DNA of 64,000 bases from NCBI GenBank assembly GCA_024752435.1, contig CP103028.1:1217666-1281665 (forward strand), given 5' to 3'. Of the stretch, positions 59,572 through 64,000 are shown one piece after another. Source of the DNA: Allantophomopsis cytisporea (lineage: Eukaryota; Ascomycota; Leotiomycetes; Phacidiales; Phacidiaceae). The position numbers and the translations under genes are program-made. The notes below the pieces were generated by a model, which was not told the origin of the DNA, did not search any database, and worked only from the letters and a program-made list of their open reading frames with translations. The first letter of the stretch is position 1. Each line of letters starts with the position of its first letter.

Positions 59572-62500
59572 ATGTCTACTAGTAATTCTACAAGTTCTAG
59601 TATAGCTACTACTACCCTTTAAAACCTACTAGTCGAGAACAACCGAGAGTAGAAGAAAGGGGTAGCCCGACCTAACTTATTTTATAGAGACTAAAAGAAG
59701 CTAAAAGGATTTATACTCTAGCTCTAGGTCTACCTACTAATAAATCAGCAACAATACCTAACAAAAGAAAGAAAAGCTTTACTTGTTATATCCTACCTAA
59801 AAGGTTTTGCCCTCGACTAGATTGAACTTTACTTTACTAATAAATTAAGCAATAAACCCAACTAGCAACGCATTAAAACCTAGGAAATATTTAGTAGCTT
59901 CTAGAACTTTATTACTATAATCTAAGAGATGTTTAGAGACATCGACGAAACCTAGTCTGCTAAACGACGTTTATTATCCCTAACCTAAACTAAATCTACA
60001 AGCTACTATACCTTAGAATTCTAATAGATTGCTGCCTATATACAATAGGAAGATGCTACTTTAATCGCCTAGTTCTATCAAAGACTAAAAAACGAAGTTA
60101 AAGATGATATTGCTTGTACTAACTGACTTAATACCCTAAAAGAACTTGTTAGTATAGCTATATATATCGACAACTACTTATAGGAAAGACGTTAAGAACG
60201 ATGTAGTAAAAAAAGCCCCCTATAGATTCCCCGAAATAAAAATACTATACCTACCTACTAAGTATACCTATATATAGAACCTAAACAACAAAGAAATCGA
60301 GTTCTACCCCGTTACTTTTACAGATAGAATCCTAATATTTGTATAAACCCTAATAGAACTGTATTTATAGACTTTAGTACTACTAGAGTACTTAGAAAGA
60401 TTACTTAAAAAGAACGAGAAAGGAGATTCTAAGAAAAACTATGTTTATACTGTAGAAGACTAAGTTACCGAATAAACTAGTACTTTAACAAACAAACTTT
60501 AAATACCTTTTACAATAGTCCAACTACTATAGAGAACTAAACTTCTTTGTACGCCTCTATATCCTAGACTATATATACAAAAGACGACTGTAATACTTAC
60601 CTATCCGACAAAAAAAGAACTAGATAGTTCCCTAGGAAGAATTCGAAGATAAAAAACTAAACGGCCTTTGTATATAGAAACCTATATAGGCGCTAGATCT
60701 TTGGTTTTACAATTGTTATAGTACTCTATACAACTATAGAATCAACTTACCGACCTACGCTTTAAATATAGAAGAACCTATTAAAACTACCTATATATTG
60801 TATTTAGTAGTTACAGTAAGAATCAACAGATATCGGACGCGAACCTTTATTGATTCTAGAGCCTATAGAAACTTTATATCTCCTAGATACGTTTAGAAGA
60901 ATAGTATCCTACAAAAAACCAAGAAGGACCTATACCGACTACAAAACGTTGACGGTACCTTTAATACTTAGAACTAAGGTCAAATACAGTAAAAAACAGA
61001 CATCTTCTATTTTAAAATGTGTTTTTACAAAGAAAAACTACGCTTCGACATTACTAATATTTTAGGATACGACGCTATCCTAGGAATCCCCTAGTTTAAA
61101 AAGTACAATCCGGTTATCGACTAGTCGAAAGGATCGATTAGTTTCGAAAGATATAATTGTACCCGGATAAACCAAAGAATATCCTTTGTAGCTATAAAGG
61201 CTTTGAAGAATACTAAAGCCGAAGATACAAAGAGTATCCGGCTTGTCCTTTGAAAACTAGTTATACCTATAAATATATAGCTTGTTTAAAACAAGATCCT
61301 AAAGATCTATCTAGTATCTCTAGAATATATCCGAAAGATCTAGAAACGCAAAAAGGATCTTGTTACTATATAGTATTTATAGTATAAGCCTATAAACCCG
61401 ATACTACTAGCAACAAACGCTATAATACCTAAAGAATATTAAGAATTCAATAATCTGTTTTAAAAAGGAGATTTAAAGTACGTGCTACTAATATACTAGC
61501 CGTAGGATTATAAGATACCTATTGAAGAAGGCAAGAAGCTAACCTATAGACCGATATATTTGCTCTCTAAGAAGGAGCTAAAAGCTTTTAGAGAGTACTT
61601 TAACGAAAACCTAGCTAAAGGATTTATCTGCGCTTCTACCTCCCTAGCAGGATACCTAATTTTATTTATACCTAAGAAGGATAGAAGTTTACAACTCTGT
61701 ATAGATTATCGCTAGCTTAACTCTATTACTATTAAAAACTAGTACGCCCTACTATTAATATTAAAGCTTTAAAACTGCTTCTAAGGTATAAAGTACTTTA
61801 CTAAGCTAGACTTGTATAAAGTATATAACCTTGTAAAAATAAAAGAAGGAGAAGAATAGAAGACAGTGTTTTGTACTTGTTATAGCTATTATAAGTATAC
61901 TATTATACTATTCGGACTTACTAATATACTAGCAACCTTCTAAGCCTTAATTAACTTGGTACTACAACTTTATCTTGATTACTTCTGTGTAGCCTACCTC
62001 GACGATATACTTGTATACTCTAAAGATAGAAAAGAGTATATCTAACAGGTTAAAAAAGTACTGTTTGTACTACAAGCCTCGAGACTTCTAGTAAAACTAG
62101 AGAAATACGAGTTTTACTAAGAATTAGTAGAATTCTTAGGATATATTATCTCTACGAAAAGAATTTCAATAGACCTAGCAAAAACTAAATCTATCTACAA
62201 ATAGCCGGAGTTACAAACTGTAAAAGAACTACAAACGTTCTTTAGACTTGTTAATTACTATCGATGCTTTATTAAATACTACTCGAAAGTAGCAGAACCT
62301 TTAACCCGACTTACTCGAAAAAACTAGAATTTCCAATAGACTTTAGAAGCAGAAGACGCCTTCTAAAAGTTGAAGAAACGATTTACTACTACGCTAATCC
62401 TAGTAACCTTTGATTTTAAACGAGAGATTATCTTAGAAACAGACGCTTTAGACTTTGCAATAGGTACAACTATTAGTTAGCCCGATAATAGTAGAAAACT

Positions 62501-63945
62501 ATACCCTATAGCCTTCTACTCTCGAAAGTTATCTTCTATAGAATTTAACTACGAAATACACGACAAAGAACTACTTGCTATTGTAGCTATATTTTAAGAA
62601 TAGAGAGTATATCTAGAAGGATTTAAATACCTAGTAATTGTATATTCTAACTACAAGAACCTTTTGTACTTTACAACGACTAAGTTACTAAATTAAAGAC
62701 AAGTATATTGGTTAGAACTGCTATTAGCCTACAATTTCTAGATTAAATACTATAAAGGATCCGAAAACGCTAAAGCCGATGCTTTAAGCTGACGGCCTGA
62801 TTATATAGAAAACTAGAAACTAGCCCTCTAGTTAGTATTAATACTTACAGACGAGAATATTATAAAATACAACTACCTAGTATTAGCGATACTCTAGATT
62901 GAAAACCAAGACTTTGAAGAAGAAATCTAAAAGGCCTACTAATACGATAAAGTAGTATAAAGACTCTTAGAATTAAAAAGAGAAGAAGTAGAATTCTCAA
63001 AGACTAAGAAAGGCCTACTGTTCTTTAAAAATCTAGTCTACCTACTTTATACCTTATACAAGAAGATTATCTCCGATTATTACAAGACATATGTATATAA
63101 ACACCAAAGTATAGCGAAGACTTTAGAACGAATATCTAGAACTTATTACTTCCTAGGTATAAAAAAGACTATCGAGAACTATATATAGTTATACAACATT
63201 TGTATTCGGAACAAAGCTTTACAACAGAAGCTTTATAGATTTCTGAAATTACTAAGTACCCCGACGAGAGTATAGCAATTAGTTGCTTTAGACTTTATAG
63301 TAAAGTTACTACTATCAAAAGAACTACTTACAAACGTTAAATATAACTCAATCTTTGTTATTATAGACTAACTTACTAAGTATAGATACTTCTTACTGTA
63401 TAAAGAAGCTTTAAATATAGAAGAACTTATATATACCTTTTTTAGGACTATTATTGGAAACTATAGCCTTCCTATTGAAATTATTTCTAACTGAGACAAA
63501 TTGTTTACCTCTAAGTTTTAGAGATCTCTCGTTGATTAACTTAGTATCAACTATAAGCTATCGACTAGCTACTACCTTTAGACCGATAGATAGACTAAAC
63601 GGTTTAACTAGACGTTTAAACAGTATTTATACTACTATATCAACTATAAGTAGAACAATTAAATATCGCTTTTACCTATAGTACAATTTGTATACAATAG
63701 TACAACTATAGAAACTACGAAAATTTCTCTATTTTTTGCTAACTATAGATTCGACCTAATTGTAATAGTAGAACTATAGAACTTCTAGCCGATCGCCTAG
63801 AAAGTATATATTGCCGTTGAAAAACTCTTAAGACTCTAGAGAAAGCTGTCTACCGACATTCAATTCCTAGCTTAGAGATTAGTATTCTACTATAACCAAA
63901 GGTATTATATAAAACCAACGCTAAAAGAAGGAAATAAAGTATACC
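59572..63945 (+). mobile_element. Ty3/Gypsy LTR retrotransposon, RIP-decayed, cut off by the telomere
   Basis: Plus strand, read through stops. Gag from an ATG at 59572: FYRDxKKLKGFIL and YLKGFALD. Aspartic protease near 60845: TFIDSRAYRNFISPRYV (the usual DSGA has become DSRA). Reverse transcriptase about 61440-62330: YRPIYLLSKKELKAF, then FIPKKDRSLQLCIDYR, and the active site YLDDILVYS at 61995-62024. RNase H: ETDALDFAIG and HDKELLAIV about 62440-62600. Integrase about 63090-63945: HQSIAKTLERI zinc region and ALDFIVKLLLSKE with the first catalytic Asp. The gene order is that of Ty3/Gypsy. TAG/TAA repeatedly replaces Gln or Trp (for example TAG at 61713-61715 in DYRQLN). The C-terminal end of pol, any chromodomain and the 3' LTR are absent: the text stops at KEGNKVYL and turns into telomere. 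No 5' LTR was identified. Confidence 0.88.
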
Positions 63946-64000
63946 TAGGGTTAGGGTTAGGGTTAGGGTTAGGGTTAGGGTTAGGGTTAGGGTTAGGGTT
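63946..64000 (+). repeat. Telomere array (TTAGGG)n
   Basis: Starts with a partial unit (TAGGG, 63946-63950) followed by eight complete TTAGGG units and two more bases to the end of the window. The G-rich strand runs 5' to 3' towards the right edge, as expected for a right-hand chromosome end. The array is only about 55 nt inside this window. Confidence 0.98.

Noticed and set aside
55200..63945. Centromere or mitochondrial insertion as the reason for AT-richness
   Set aside because: The block holds readable retroelement domains with a RIP-like stop pattern and ends in telomere repeats, which explains it without either idea.
1..64000. CRISPR arrays, rRNA and tRNA genes
   Set aside because: I looked for regular repeat-spacer structure, for GGTTCRA-type B boxes with a matching A box, and for long conserved rRNA words on both strands and found nothing that holds up. 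A short ggttcga near 47395 has no tRNA around it.

Overview
This window is a chromosome end of a filamentous ascomycete (Pezizomycotina). The right edge is a TTAGGG telomere array. Introns are short (about 45-90 nt) with GTAAGT-like donors, and the gene content is fungal: a cell-wall alpha-1,3-glucan synthase, UreD, the Scc3/Irr1 cohesin subunit, a Cwf23-type J-protein and Iba57. A Leotiomycete is my guess, but only from the general feel of the proteins.

Layout. 1-15.4 kb is the conserved side: the 3' end of an alpha/beta-hydrolase, an unrecognised multi-exon gene, a secreted alpha/beta-hydrolase, a decayed minus-strand stretch, ureD and the cohesin gene from a shared 364-nt divergent promoter, then cwf23 and iba57. 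16-36 kb is accessory: a Dal5-type MFS permease, a Baeyer-Villiger-type monooxygenase, a secreted SMP-30/lactonase-like protein, a dismembered ABC-C transporter, a salicylate-hydroxylase-like monooxygenase, a short-chain dehydrogenase and a probably dying UNC93-like transporter. 36.3-43.9 kb is one 7-exon gene for alpha-1,3-glucan synthase on the minus strand. 44-48 kb is gene-free and holds a pair of diverged repeats. 48-55 kb has an acyltransferase-3 membrane protein, a P450 remnant whose haem-binding loop is missing, and an intact BAHD-type acyltransferase.

55.1-63.9 kb is AT-rich retrotransposon debris: a minus-strand non-LTR element (RNase H block readable) followed by a plus-strand Ty3/Gypsy element with gag, protease, RT, RNase H and integrase in order. 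Both are full of TAG/TAA codons where Gln or Trp is expected, the pattern left by repeat-induced point mutation (RIP). The telomere array begins directly inside the Gypsy integrase C-terminal region, so the chromosome is capped in the middle of that element.

How genes may work together. The MFS permease, dehydrogenase, Baeyer-Villiger enzyme, lactonase-like protein and aromatic hydroxylase could form a catabolic route (alcohol to ketone to lactone to hydroxy acid, plus hydroxylation of an aromatic acid). They are loosely spaced, so this is a hypothesis. Decay increases towards the telomere. I also see three coding lesions worth checking on reads: one extra base in the otherwise intact cohesin gene, and a stop codon plus a frameshift in the UNC93-like gene. 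Exon coordinates were derived by hand from splice consensus and reading-frame continuity.
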